DNA of 64,000 nucleotides from Candidatus Galacturonatibacter soehngenii (lineage in GTDB: Bacteria; Bacillota; Clostridia; Lachnospirales; Lachnospiraceae), in contig NZ_WAGX01000004.1 in NCBI RefSeq assembly GCF_008830185.1, positions 682,001-746,000 on the forward strand. Direction: 5' to 3'. Of the stretch, positions 33,421 through 42,218 are shown piece after piece. Under the pieces are notes generated by a model. It made no database searches, was not told the origin of the DNA, and saw only the letters and a list, made by a program, of their open reading frames with translations. Both the position numbers and the translations under genes were made by a program. Position 1 is the first letter of the stretch. Each line of letters begins with the position of its first letter.

Positions 33421-33945
33421 TTATCGCTTCTTCTGATGTGCTGCTTGCTTATGTTCGTGATGATGCTTATGAAATTCTTCCATAACCTCATCCAATTCAT
33501 TTTGATCCATGGTGTTTCTAATATTTTCTATCAGTTGAATTAATATACGATGTAATAGGCACTTTTCAACTTCAGGTATCCCAGCAAATACGATTTCATC
33601 TAATTCTTTTGATTTAACCTTAACTTCCTCCAATACCTTTTTGCCTTCTTCGGTGATAAACACGCGAGATATTCTCTTATCACTTTCGTCAACTTCTCTT
33701 GTTAGCCAACCTGTTTTTTCCATACGCTTTATTGATACGGCTACTGTTGGAGGTTTTATTTTTAATTTTTTTGCTAAGTCCTTTTGACTAAGTCCTGACT
33801 CATTACTTACCAGTTCAAGCAATGCTTCTTGTCCTGGATATATACCATTATCAGCCACGACTTTATATTTTTTTACAAAATAGACTTTTGCAAGTTCCAA
33901 AAATAACTCTTTTGTTGATTTACTTTCGTATCCCATCTGATTCAA
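33421..33945 (-). CDS. MarR-family regulator of the ABC exporter operon, His-rich tail
   Basis: This winged-helix regulator very likely represses the two exporter genes behind it. I place the start at a TTG (33945) with GGAGG eight bases upstream, giving 174 residues. The open frame runs up to a GTG at 34032, but that would include a sigma-A promoter and a palindrome and has no ribosome site. SGLSQKDLAKKLKIKPPTVA is the HTH, and KRMEKTGWLTREVDESDKRI the recognition helix and wing. The C-terminus is rich in His and Lys (FHKHHHEHKQAAHQKKR), which could bind metal. The marR-ABC-ABC arrangement is common in Firmicutes. Confidence 0.88.
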   Translation of the reverse strand: MNQMGYESKSTKELFLELAKVYFVKKYKVVADNGIYPGQEALLELVSNESGLSQKDLAKKLKIKPPTVAVSIKRMEKTGWLTREVDESDKRISRVFITEEGKKVLEEVKVKSKELDEIVFAGIPEVEKCLLHRILIQLIENIRNTMDQNELDEVMEEFHKHHHEHKQAAHQKKR

Positions 33946-33965
33946 TCTTTCCACCTCCATATTAA

Positions 33966-33977
33966 TTAGTCGACTAA
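33966..33977. promoter_or_regulatory. Palindrome TTAGTCGACTAA, candidate MarR operator
   Basis: This perfect 12-base palindrome lies five bases downstream of the -10 box of the marR promoter, where a bound repressor would block transcription. MarR sites often have the form TTAG...CTAA. Confidence 0.6.
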
Positions 33978-33982
33978 CCGAT

Positions 33983-34011
33983 ATTATATGCTTATTTTGA
34001 TTGTCTTGCAA
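33983..34011 (-). promoter_or_regulatory. Sigma-A promoter of the marR-ABC exporter operon
   Basis: TTGCAA and TATAAT are separated by exactly 17 bases. It lies inside the longest open frame of marR, which is the main reason for choosing the shorter TTG start. Confidence 0.75.
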
Positions 34012-34088
34012 CTGTTTTAACAATTTCTTCACAAATTTTATGCATTATACTAGAATAAGTCGTATGCTTTTATATGATTTTGTTCTTT

Positions 34089-34104
34089 TTAGATAGTCAT
34101 CTAA
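34089..34104. promoter_or_regulatory. Second TTAG...CTAA palindrome upstream of marR
   Basis: TTAGAT and ATCTAA flank four bases (perfect 6-4-6). It shares its outer bases with the operator candidate at 33966 and could be a second, weaker MarR site. Confidence 0.4.
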
Positions 34105-34139
34105 CTAATTTTTACTTCGTACTCTTTATCTTAATATCG

Positions 34140-34181
34140 CAAAAAGGGAACCAAACTTCTAAGAGTATGATTCCCTTTTTA
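34140..34181 (-). terminator. Terminator of the smc-ftsY-ilvA unit
   Basis: A 10-bp stem (AAAAAGGGAA with TTCCCTTTTT) with a 20-base loop lies 30 bases after the ilvA stop and ends in CCCTTTTT on the minus strand. Confidence 0.8.
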
Positions 34182-34211
34182 TAATACTTTATTAGATTAT
34201 CAAAATTTACA

Positions 34212-35423
34212 TCATGGATTTGGCCTAACAAACTTAGGATCATATCCGTTTTTTCTTAGCGCTTCTACGATTTGTTCTTTGTGCTCGTGACCAAAAGCTT
34301 CTAATGTAATGCAAAGTTCAACCGCTGCGCTTCGATTGATACTAACAAACTGATTGTGCTCTAATTTGATTACATTTCCTTGTTGCTTTGCTATAATATC
34401 GGCTACTCTTACCAATTCACCTGGCTTATCAGGCAATAACACAGATACTGTAAAAATTCTATCTCGTTGGATCAAGCCGTGCTGTACAATAGATGACATG
34501 GTTATTACGTCCATATTTCCGCCACTTAAAATCGATACAATCTTTTTCCCTTTTACGTCCAAATGCTTTAGTGCTGCAACGGTTAGAAGTCCTGAATTTT
34601 CTACTATCATTTTATGATTTTCAACCATATCAAGGAAAGCTACAATTAGCTCTTCATCTTCAATCGTAATGATTTCATCAATATTTTTTTGGACATAAGA
34701 AAAGATCTTACTACCAGGGGTCTTTACTGCTGTACCATCTGCTATTGTGCTTACATTTGGAAGAGTTGTTACTTTTTTATTCTTTATTGAAACTTGCATG
34801 CAATTTGCATTTGCTGGCTCTACTCCAATTACTTTTATTTTAGGATTCAATAATTTGGCAAGTGTAGATACTCCAGTCGCAAGTCCTCCGCCACCAATTG
34901 GCACAAGTATATAATCTACAGTAGGTAATTCTTTTACAATTTCCATTGCAATCGTGCCTTGTCCTGCTGCCACATCCAAATCATCAAATGGATGGATAAA
35001 AGTATAGCCATATTCTTCTGCTAATTGATAGGCATGGTTACAAGCCTCATCATAAACATTTCCATATAGCACTGTCTCAGCACCATAACTCTTTGTGCGA
35101 TTTACTTTCATGAGTGGTGTTGTAGTAGGCATTACAATCGTCGCCTTTACCCCAAATAATTTTGCAGCATAAGCAACCCCTTGTGCATGATTGCCTGCGG
35201 ATGCCGTAATCAGTCCTTTTGCTCTTTCCTCTTCTGATAAAGTACTGATTTTATAATATGCTCCGCGTACTTTATAAGCACCTGTAAACTGCATGTTCTC
35301 TGGTTTTAGATATACTTTATTGCCTGTTTGTTCACTCAGATACTCACTATAAACTAATTTTGTTTCTAGTATGACCTGATTTACTCTTTCGGTAGCTTCT
35401 TCAAATTTTTCTAACGTTAACAT
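34212..35423 (-). CDS. ilvA: Threonine ammonia-lyase IlvA with C-terminal ACT-like domain
   Basis: This PLP enzyme deaminates threonine to 2-oxobutanoate, for isoleucine synthesis or threonine breakdown. Lys51 in FTGAYKVRGAYYKI is the PLP lysine, and PIGGGGLATGVS is the phosphate-binding Gly loop. The C-terminal 75 residues form one ACT-type regulatory domain. The 403-residue length is the clostridial form, which often lacks the strong isoleucine inhibition of the long enzymes. The start overlaps the ftsY stop as TAATG, so it is coupled to ftsY. Confidence 0.93.
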   Translation of the reverse strand: MLTLEKFEEATERVNQVILETKLVYSEYLSEQTGNKVYLKPENMQFTGAYKVRGAYYKISTLSEEERAKGLITASAGNHAQGVAYAAKLFGVKATIVMPTTTPLMKVNRTKSYGAETVLYGNVYDEACNHAYQLAEEYGYTFIHPFDDLDVAAGQGTIAMEIVKELPTVDYILVPIGGGGLATGVSTLAKLLNPKIKVIGVEPANANCMQVSIKNKKVTTLPNVSTIADGTAVKTPGSKIFSYVQKNIDEIITIEDEELIVAFLDMVENHKMIVENSGLLTVAALKHLDVKGKKIVSILSGGNMDVITMSSIVQHGLIQRDRIFTVSVLLPDKPGELVRVADIIAKQQGNVIKLEHNQFVSINRSAAVELCITLEAFGHEHKEQIVEALRKNGYDPKFVRPNP

Positions 35424-36373
35424 TACTCTTCATCTTCTTTCTCATCTTGTTTCACATCAAATAAAGCATTTACGAAGTCATTTGCATTAAATTTCTGTAA
35501 ATCGTCTATTGTTTCACCTACACCAATATATTTTACCGGAATTCCAAGTTCAGAATGAATTGCAATTGCAATTCCCCCTTTTGCTGTTCCGTCTAATTTG
35601 GTCAAAATAATTCCAGTAATGTCAGCAACCTCTTTAAACTGCTTTGCCTGCGCTAAAGCATTTTGTCCTGTTGTTCCATCCAAAACGACCAACGTTTCTC
35701 GATATGCATCTGGGTATTCTCTTTCTAATACTCGATTTATCTTTTTTAATTCTTCCATAAGATTCTTTTTATTATGAAGTCTTCCAGCCGTGTCACATAA
35801 TAACACGTCTGCATTTCGAGCTTTTGCGGCAGCTACTGCATCATATACAACCGCTGCTGGATCTGCGCCTTCTTGACCCCCAATAATATCTACACCTGCT
35901 CGATTGGCCCAAGTAGTAAGTTGTTCTCCAGCCGCGGCACGAAAGGTATCTGCTGCTGCTAATACAACTTTCTTGCCTTGATCTTTTAACTTGCCTGCAA
36001 GTTTACCAACGCTTGTGGTTTTTCCAACTCCATTTACGCCAATGACTAACACGACTGATTTTTGATTTTCAAACTCATATGCCATTTCGCCTACATCCAT
36101 TTGCTCTTTGATACTCTCAATCAGTAACTCTTTGCATGCAGAAGGTTCTTTTATTTTATTTTCTTTTACTTTTTCTTTTAAATCTTCAATAATGGAAGTG
36201 GTAGCATTGATTCCCAAATCTCCCATAATAAGTATTTCTTCTATTTCCTCATAGAAGTCCTCATCAATACTGGAAAATCCACTAAAGATAGAATCAATTC
36301 CAGAAACAATATTATCTCTTGTTTTGGTTAGACCAGCAACTAGCCTTCCAAAAAAGCCTTTTTTTTCGCCCAT
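35423..36373 (-). CDS. ftsY: Signal recognition particle receptor FtsY
   Basis: FtsY is the membrane-associated SRP GTPase that delivers ribosome-nascent chain complexes to SecYEG. The NG domain shows the GTPase motifs [32 protein letters not shown] and [10 protein letters not shown]. It is 316 residues, with a short acidic N-terminus compared with Escherichia coli. The ATG at 36373 follows GGAGGTAAAT, and an ATG 12 bases earlier touches the smc stop (TAGATG). The smc-ftsY order is classic in Firmicutes. Confidence 0.97.
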   Translation of the reverse strand: MGEKKGFFGRLVAGLTKTRDNIVSGIDSIFSGFSSIDEDFYEEIEEILIMGDLGINATTSIIEDLKEKVKENKIKEPSACKELLIESIKEQMDVGEMAYEFENQKSVVLVIGVNGVGKTTSVGKLAGKLKDQGKKVVLAAADTFRAAAGEQLTTWANRAGVDIIGGQEGADPAAVVYDAVAAAKARNADVLLCDTAGRLHNKKNLMEELKKINRVLEREYPDAYRETLVVLDGTTGQNALAQAKQFKEVADITGIILTKLDGTAKGGIAIAIHSELGIPVKYIGVGETIDDLQKFNANDFVNALFDVKQDEKEDEE

Positions 36374-36385
36374 ATTTACCTCCAT

Positions 36386-39300
36386 CTACCTATCTAAATC
36401 ATCTTCTATTAAGTTAACAGATACTAAAGTTGACACACCTTTTTCCTGCATGGTAATTCCATACAATCGGTCGGCTGACGCCATCGTTCCACGCCTATGT
36501 GTTATGATAATAAATTGGGTATTTTTTGTCAACTTATGTAAATATCTTGCAAATCGCGATACATTCGAGTCATCAAGCGCGGCTTCTATTTCATCTAATA
36601 GACAAAATGGTGATGGCTTTAAATTCTGAATGGCAAAAAGAAGCGCGATTGCTGTGAGTGCTTTTTCCCCACCTGATAATTGCATCATATTTTGTAACTT
36701 CTTACCTGGTGGCTGTGATATAATACGAACCCCTGCTTCCAGAATATCTTCTTCCTCAATCAACTCAATCGTTCCTTTACCGCCTCCAAAAAGCTCTTTG
36801 AACGCTTTGTCAAATTCAACACGTATTAATTCAAATTTTTCTTTGAATTGTTTTCTCATACCACTATCTAATTCTTCAATAATTTTAAGCAAAGTCTCTT
36901 CTGACTCAACCAAATCATCTCTTTGTTCCTTTAAAAACTGATGACGCTCAAAAAGGTTCTTATAATCTTCTATGGCATTTACATTGACATCACCAAGCTT
37001 TCGAATTTCTTCTTTCAAACTATGAATCATCTTCTTTAAATCTGTTTGATTGTCGAATGCTTCATTTTTCATTTGTAAAGCCATACTATATGTAATCTCA
37101 TATTCATTCCACATATAATTGATTTGGTTTTCGCTTGTTTCGTCTAATTTTTCTTTTTGATTTGTTAAACGAAATACTTCTTTATCAAGCAGATTAATAC
37201 GTTCTGATAATTCTTCTCTTTTTGCAAAAAATCCTTTGTGATTTAACGTAAGTTCTTCTTTCTTTGCCATGAAAAGCTTTAGTTTTTCTTGACATTCCTG
37301 ATACTCTTGCTCTGTTTCATTTGCTTTATTTTGTAGTAACTCTATTTCTTTTTCTTTTTGTAAAATTTCATCTTTGGAAGAGATGATCGTTTGATCTAAT
37401 TGCGTCAATTCTGAATTTAATTTATTTAATTCTTGATTGATACGTCTTATATTATCTAAGATAAATTCATTTTTTTGAGTTAAATTAGCAAACTCTAAAT
37501 TAATTTCGGAGGACTTTTTAGAAAACTGAATTTCTTTTGCTCTTTCTTCTTCTAATAACTTGCTGGAATGAGCAATTAACTCTTCAAACTCTTTCTCTTT
37601 TATCTCTGATTCATTTAGCTCAATTTGAATCTTTTCTTTTCCTTCCGATATACTTTTAAGCTGTTGCTCAATTTCAAGGCTTTCCTTCTTTATCTCTTCA
37701 AATAGTAAGATGCTATTGCTTTTCTTTTCGTTTGCTTGATTTACATTCATCTTAGCAGTATTTTGAAGTAAATATTGTTCTTGCAATTCTTTGGATAAAC
37801 GTTCAATCTCCTCGTAGTAAAAAATGCGCTTTGTCTTCTTTTCATCAATTTGATGTTGTACCAGTTCAATTTCTTTTCGAAGACCTTCGATATCTTCCTT
37901 TAATTCATCAATTTCACGTCTTCTTCCCAAAAGATTACTTGTATTTTTGAATGCCCCTCCAGACATAGAACCACCTGGACTAAGTTGTTCTCCTTCTAAA
38001 GTTACAATTCTAAGTGAATATTGAAACTTTCTTGCAAGGAGAATAGCATTTTCGATGGTGTTAACTACAATGGTTCTTCCAAGTAAATATTTGGACAAAC
38101 CTTGATACTTTTCTTTTGTTGAAACCAAATTACAAGCAAGTTGGATTACACCTTTTTCTTTTAGCACATGTTCTTGGGTAAAGGTATTTTTATTACCGAT
38201 ACTAGTAAGTGGGAGAAATGTTGCTCTACCGAATTTATTGCTCTTTAGATATTCAATCAATTGTTTTGCAGTATCTTCATCTTCTGTAACAACATTTTGA
38301 ATACTTCCTCCAAGTGCTGTTTCAATTGCAATCTCATACTCTTTTTCAACTTTAATGATATCAGCTACAACTCCAATAATTCCTTTTACTGTATCTTTTC
38401 TTTCCATAATACGACGTATGCTGTTTCCATATCCATCGTATTTCTCTGTAATATTGATGAGAGAATCAAGTCTTGATGTTTGTCTATGGTAGGCAGATGA
38501 AATCTCTGTCTTTTTCTCATTCAAAGCAGTCAATTCCTCTTGAATGGTCTTTACCATATCTTGATTCTTTTTTCCTTCCTCCTGCTTTTTTAGAATGGAA
38601 GTTGAAATCTTATCAAGTTCTTTGTTGTACAAAATCAACAGCTCATCTTGCTCAGATTCTTCACTTTTTATCTTTAATAATTTTTGACTAAGCTCCGCTT
38701 TTTGCAACGTAATTTGTTCTAACATCGTATCAAAACGTTGCATTTTTCCTTTTGTCGAAGCTCTTTCGTTTAAAATCTCAAAAATTTCATTCTTACTTTC
38801 ATCTATCTTTTGATTTAAGCTTGCTATTTTACTCTGAATCTCTAACATTACATTTGCCGCATTCGTTTGCAAATCATCCATTTCATCAAGCTGCTTATTT
38901 ATCTCTTCTTTCGTTTGGCTAAATTCATTTTTTTGCTCGGTCTTAGATTGAATCTCAAAACGTATTGCATTGACTCTTTCTTGCAAATGCTCCTGACTTT
39001 GTTTTTGGGAGTGAATCTGTTCCTTCAACACATTCATTTTACCTTCGATATCCCTGCTTAGAATACCTGATTCGTTTTGTCTGTTTCGATATTCATCAAT
39101 TTTTTGATTTAACTCTTCAATTTCATTTTCCAGTTTTTCATATTCAATTTTCGTATTTTCAAAGTTTTCTTTTGTAGATTCTAAATCTTTTTCTGCAATC
39201 GAAAGTTTACTATCCAGTTCTTTTAATTGTTCCTCTATTCTTTTAGCATCCATTAAAAACAGATTTACATCAAGAACCTTTAGTTCTTCTTTTTTCTTTA

Positions 39301-39946
39301 AATATGTTCTCGCTGTCTCAGATTGCTTTTGTAAAGGTCCAAGTTGTTTTTCAAGCTCTGTGAGAATATCAGATACACGCAACAAGTTCTGTTTTTCATC
39401 TTCTAATTTCTTTTGCGCAGTCGCTTTTCGTCTTTTATATTTTACGATTCCAGCTGCTTCATCGAATAGTTCTCTTCTTTCTTCTGGCTTTCCACTTAGT
39501 ATTTTATCAATTTGACCTTGTCCAATGATCGAATAACCTTCTTTTCCAATACCAGTATCATAAAACAACTCTTGAACATCCTTTAATCTACTACTGGTTC
39601 CATTAATTAGATACTCACTTTCACCAGAACGATAGACACGTCTAGCAACTGTAACTTCTTCAAAGTCAATTGCTAGCTTACGATCTGAATTGTCCAATGT
39701 AATTGCAACATATGCAAAACCAAGTGGCTTCCTATTTTCAGTCCCCGAGAAAATGACATCTTGCATATTAGAGCCTCTAAGCTGCTTGGCACTTTGTTCT
39801 CCAAGAACCCAACGAACCGCATCACCGACATTGCTTTTTCCACTTCCATTGGGTCCTACGATACCTGTAATTCCATTATGAAATTCAAATACAATTTTAT
39901 TTGCAAAGGATTTAAACCCCTGAACTTCTATGCTTTTTAAATACAT
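36386..39946 (-). CDS. smc: Chromosome partition protein SMC
   Basis: SMC is the condensin ATPase that extrudes DNA loops and separates chromosomes, working with ScpA and ScpB. The 1186 residues include Walker A GPNGSGKSNV near residue 32, a long coiled coil, a hinge (about 500-690, including GIIGVVADIIKVEKEYEIAI), a second coiled coil and the C-terminal head with LSGGEKALTAIALLFAIQ and the DEIEAALDDSNV Walker B. The length matches bacterial SMC. It is 12 bases after rnc. scpAB are not in this window. Confidence 0.98.
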   Translation of the reverse strand: MYLKSIEVQGFKSFANKIVFEFHNGITGIVGPNGSGKSNVGDAVRWVLGEQSAKQLRGSNMQDVIFSGTENRKPLGFAYVAITLDNSDRKLAIDFEEVTVARRVYRSGESEYLINGTSSRLKDVQELFYDTGIGKEGYSIIGQGQIDKILSGKPEERRELFDEAAGIVKYKRRKATAQKKLEDEKQNLLRVSDILTELEKQLGPLQKQSETARTYLKKKEELKVLDVNLFLMDAKRIEEQLKELDSKLSIAEKDLESTKENFENTKIEYEKLENEIEELNQKIDEYRNRQNESGILSRDIEGKMNVLKEQIHSQKQSQEHLQERVNAIRFEIQSKTEQKNEFSQTKEEINKQLDEMDDLQTNAANVMLEIQSKIASLNQKIDESKNEIFEILNERASTKGKMQRFDTMLEQITLQKAELSQKLLKIKSEESEQDELLILYNKELDKISTSILKKQEEGKKNQDMVKTIQEELTALNEKKTEISSAYHRQTSRLDSLINITEKYDGYGNSIRRIMERKDTVKGIIGVVADIIKVEKEYEIAIETALGGSIQNVVTEDEDTAKQLIEYLKSNKFGRATFLPLTSIGNKNTFTQEHVLKEKGVIQLACNLVSTKEKYQGLSKYLLGRTIVVNTIENAILLARKFQYSLRIVTLEGEQLSPGGSMSGGAFKNTSNLLGRRREIDELKEDIEGLRKEIELVQHQIDEKKTKRIFYYEEIERLSKELQEQYLLQNTAKMNVNQANEKKSNSILLFEEIKKESLEIEQQLKSISEGKEKIQIELNESEIKEKEFEELIAHSSKLLEEERAKEIQFSKKSSEINLEFANLTQKNEFILDNIRRINQELNKLNSELTQLDQTIISSKDEILQKEKEIELLQNKANETEQEYQECQEKLKLFMAKKEELTLNHKGFFAKREELSERINLLDKEVFRLTNQKEKLDETSENQINYMWNEYEITYSMALQMKNEAFDNQTDLKKMIHSLKEEIRKLGDVNVNAIEDYKNLFERHQFLKEQRDDLVESEETLLKIIEELDSGMRKQFKEKFELIRVEFDKAFKELFGGGKGTIELIEEEDILEAGVRIISQPPGKKLQNMMQLSGGEKALTAIALLFAIQNLKPSPFCLLDEIEAALDDSNVSRFARYLHKLTKNTQFIIITHRRGTMASADRLYGITMQEKGVSTLVSVNLIEDDLDR

Positions 39947-39958
39947 ATATCTCTCCCG

Positions 39959-40651
39959 CTAAGATTTTCTTAGTTTTACAATCGCACTATAGGCAGCTTC
40001 TTGCTCGGCTGCTTTCTTTGTTCTGCCAACACCGTGACCTACTATTTCATCACCAATCTTAGCCTCCACAATAAATTTCTTATTATGATCTGGTCCCTCT
40101 TCTTTAATCAATTGATAAACCAATTCTTCTTTATAATCACTTTGTACGATTTCTTGCAGGATAGTCTTGCTATCATAAAAGAGCTGTTTATGCTCAATAT
40201 CCGATAAAATAAATTTATCGATAAACTCTTTTGCATTAGCAAAACCACCATCTAAATAAATGGCACCAATCAATGCTTCCATGGCATCCGAAACAATAGA
40301 ATTTCTATCTCTTCCTCCTGTCAAATCTTCTCCTTTACCAAGTAGTAAATATTTTCCAAGTTCTATTTCTCTTGTACAAAATGCCAATGTCTGCTCGCAT
40401 ACAATGCTTGCTCTTATCTTTGTCAAATCTCCTTCAGGCAACTTTGGATATTGGGAATATAAAAAATCACTTGTAACTAGTTCTAAAACTGCATCTCCTA
40501 AAAACTCCAAACGTTCATTGCTTGTCAATCTGTTAAGACGATGCTCATTCGAAAAAGAACTATGAGTCATTGCCTGACGTAATAAATTAGAATCTTTAAA
40601 TTGATATCCAATTGTACTTTCTAAGTCTTCTAATAATACTTTTTTTCCCAT
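39959..40651 (-). CDS. rnc: Ribonuclease III
   Basis: RNase III cuts double-stranded RNA, matures rRNA and the SRP RNA, and turns over structured mRNAs. The 230-residue protein has the signature NERLEFLGDAVLELV near residues 44-58 and a second acidic cluster around SDAMEALIGAIYLDGG. A C-terminal dsRNA-binding domain covers about 155-228 (GVGRTKKAAEQEAAYSAI). AAGGAGGTGTCATA precedes the ATG. It heads the rnc-smc-ftsY-ilvA unit, and a hairpin lies just upstream of its ribosome site. Confidence 0.97.
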   Translation of the reverse strand: MGKKVLLEDLESTIGYQFKDSNLLRQAMTHSSFSNEHRLNRLTSNERLEFLGDAVLELVTSDFLYSQYPKLPEGDLTKIRASIVCEQTLAFCTREIELGKYLLLGKGEDLTGGRDRNSIVSDAMEALIGAIYLDGGFANAKEFIDKFILSDIEHKQLFYDSKTILQEIVQSDYKEELVYQLIKEEGPDHNKKFIVEAKIGDEIVGHGVGRTKKAAEQEAAYSAIVKLRKS

Positions 40652-40672
40652 TATGACACCTCCTTATAATTT

Positions 40673-40695
40673 AAGTTGCAGCTTAACTGCAACTT
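40673..40695 (-). promoter_or_regulatory. Hairpin immediately upstream of the rnc ribosome site
   Basis: AAGTTGCAG and CTGCAACTT form a perfect 9-bp stem with a five-base loop, ending about seven bases before the AAGGAGG. In Escherichia coli RNase III cuts a leader hairpin of its own mRNA; here a similar loop is possible but the stem is short. There is no T-run, so it is not a terminator. Confidence 0.45.
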
Positions 40696-40725
40696 TAAAA
40701 CAATAATACTATTATTTTAACAACA

Positions 40726-40752
40726 CAAAAGCCCTATAAGCAAGGGCTTTTG
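40726..40752 (-). terminator. Terminator of the plsX-acpP unit
   Basis: A 10-bp stem (CAAAAGCCCT with AGGGCTTTTG) with a seven-base loop lies about 30 bases after the acpP stop and ends GGGCTTTTG on the minus strand. The T-run is short. Confidence 0.65.
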
Positions 40753-40780
40753 TTTACAAAATTTAAAACAATCAAATCAA

Positions 40781-41011
40781 TTAGCTGTTTAAATTTTTAA
40801 TTTGCTCAATTACATCTCCTACAGACACAATATTTTCCGCATCTTCATTGGAAATTTCAATATCAAATTCTTCTTCTATTCCCATAATAATTTGAAAAAT
40901 ATCTAGAGAATCGGCACCTAAATCATCAACAAATGTTGTCTCCATTGTAATTTCATCTGCATCAACATTTAACACCTCAGCAATAATTTTTTGTAATTTT
41001 TCAAATTCCAT
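40781..41011 (-). CDS. acpP: Acyl carrier protein AcpP
   Basis: ACP carries growing acyl chains in fatty acid synthesis. Ser35 in [10 protein letters not shown] takes the phosphopantetheine arm. The 76 residues are strongly acidic, as usual. The ATG at 41011 is used because AAGGA lies at a normal distance; an in-frame TTG at 41020 sits only two bases after it. It follows plsX by about 20 bases, a standard order. Confidence 0.96.
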   Translation of the reverse strand: MEFEKLQKIIAEVLNVDADEITMETTFVDDLGADSLDIFQIIMGIEEEFDIEISNEDAENIVSVGDVIEQIKNLNS

Positions 41012-41029
41012 CTCTTTCAATCCTTTCTA

Positions 41030-42043
41030 TTACTCATCCTTCATAATAATATTTGCTTTGATTTTTTCATTAATCTTTTGATTTTTAAAAGTTACACATT
41101 GAATAATCGAATTCGTAACTTCTTTGGCTTTCGAACTTCCATGTGTTTTAACAACAAGTCCGTTAAGTCCTAAAAGTGGTGCTCCGCCATATTCGCTGGC
41201 ATCAAAGGACTTAAGCGTCTCTTTTAGAGCTGGCTTAACAAGTAAAGCTCCTATCTTACTTCTTAGTGTTGACATCATACCACCTTTAATTTTGCTAATT
41301 AAAGTTGCACCAACACCTTCATATAATTTAAGAATAACATTTCCAACAAATGCTTCACAAACTATGACATCTGCATATCCACTTGGAATGTCCCTGGCTT
41401 CTATACTTCCAATAAAGTTTATATCATTGCATTCTTTTAAAAGCGGAAATGTTTCCTTAACAAGCATATTTCCTTTTTCTTCTTCTGCACCTATGTTAAC
41501 AATCGCTACCTTTGGATTCTTAATGCCTAGTGCATTTTCCATATAAATAGAACCCATTTTCGCAAACTGTACTAAATGAGATGCTCTTGCATCAACATTG
41601 GCACCACAATCAACTAATAACGAAACACCCTTAGCGGTAGGAATCAATGGAGCTAGTGGCGGTCTCTCAATACCTTTTATTCTTCCAACTATAACTTGAC
41701 CTCCAACAAGAATAGCACCTGAGCTACCTGCGGACACAAGAGCATCTGCCTCTTGATTCTTAACCATATTCATTGCTTTTACTAAAGACGAATCTTTTTT
41801 CCTTCTTATTGCCATAACCGGTGGTTCTTCAGTTGCAATTACTTCTGTAGTATGCATTATCTCAAGCTGTTCTTTATTATATTCATACTTCTTAAGTTCT
41901 GTCTTTATTTCTTCTTCTTTTCCTATAAGAAATACTTTTATATTGCTCATCTTGTTTATTGCATCAATTGCACCTTTGATAATTTCTCCCGGGGCATTGT
42001 CTCCGCCCATAGCATCTACTGCCACTTTTACTATCTCTTGCAT
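41030..42043 (-). CDS. plsX: Phosphate acyltransferase PlsX
   Basis: PlsX makes acyl-phosphate from acyl-ACP and phosphate, the donor for PlsY in membrane lipid synthesis. VAVDAMGGDNAPGEIIKGA near the N-terminus and VDCGANVDARASHLVQFAKM in the middle are family hallmarks. I start at the ATG at 42043, giving 337 residues with the conserved N-terminus; AAGGAGG lies 12 bases before it, a little far. The open frame runs to 42106 but overlaps the promoter. Confidence 0.94.
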   Translation of the reverse strand: MQEIVKVAVDAMGGDNAPGEIIKGAIDAINKMSNIKVFLIGKEEEIKTELKKYEYNKEQLEIMHTTEVIATEEPPVMAIRRKKDSSLVKAMNMVKNQEADALVSAGSSGAILVGGQVIVGRIKGIERPPLAPLIPTAKGVSLLVDCGANVDARASHLVQFAKMGSIYMENALGIKNPKVAIVNIGAEEEKGNMLVKETFPLLKECNDINFIGSIEARDIPSGYADVIVCEAFVGNVILKLYEGVGATLISKIKGGMMSTLRSKIGALLVKPALKETLKSFDASEYGGAPLLGLNGLVVKTHGSSKAKEVTNSIIQCVTFKNQKINEKIKANIIMKDE

Positions 42044-42077
42044 ATGAGTCAATTTCCTCCTTGAATACCTATTAATC

Positions 42078-42106
42078 AATATACTAGATATCACTCTATA
42101 AATCAA
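42078..42106 (-). promoter_or_regulatory. Sigma-A promoter of plsX-acpP
   Basis: TTGATT and TATATT are separated by exactly 17 bases, with the -10 box about 35 bases before the chosen plsX start. I see no FapR-type operator. Confidence 0.65.
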
Positions 42107-42155
42107 TATATATTTTACTAATTTATTTTAGATTCTTTCCCATTTAGTTTTACGT

Positions 42156-42199
42156 AGAAAAAACAGGTCTGCATATACTATTGTTACTGCAAACCTGTC
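42156..42199 (-). terminator. Terminator of the carbohydrate ABC importer operon
   Basis: An 11-bp stem (42163-42173 with 42188-42198, one G-U in the minus RNA) is followed on the minus strand by TTTTTTCT. It lies just after the binding-protein stop. Confidence 0.85.
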
Positions 42200-42218
42200 A
42201 TTTTTATTTCTGTAGATG

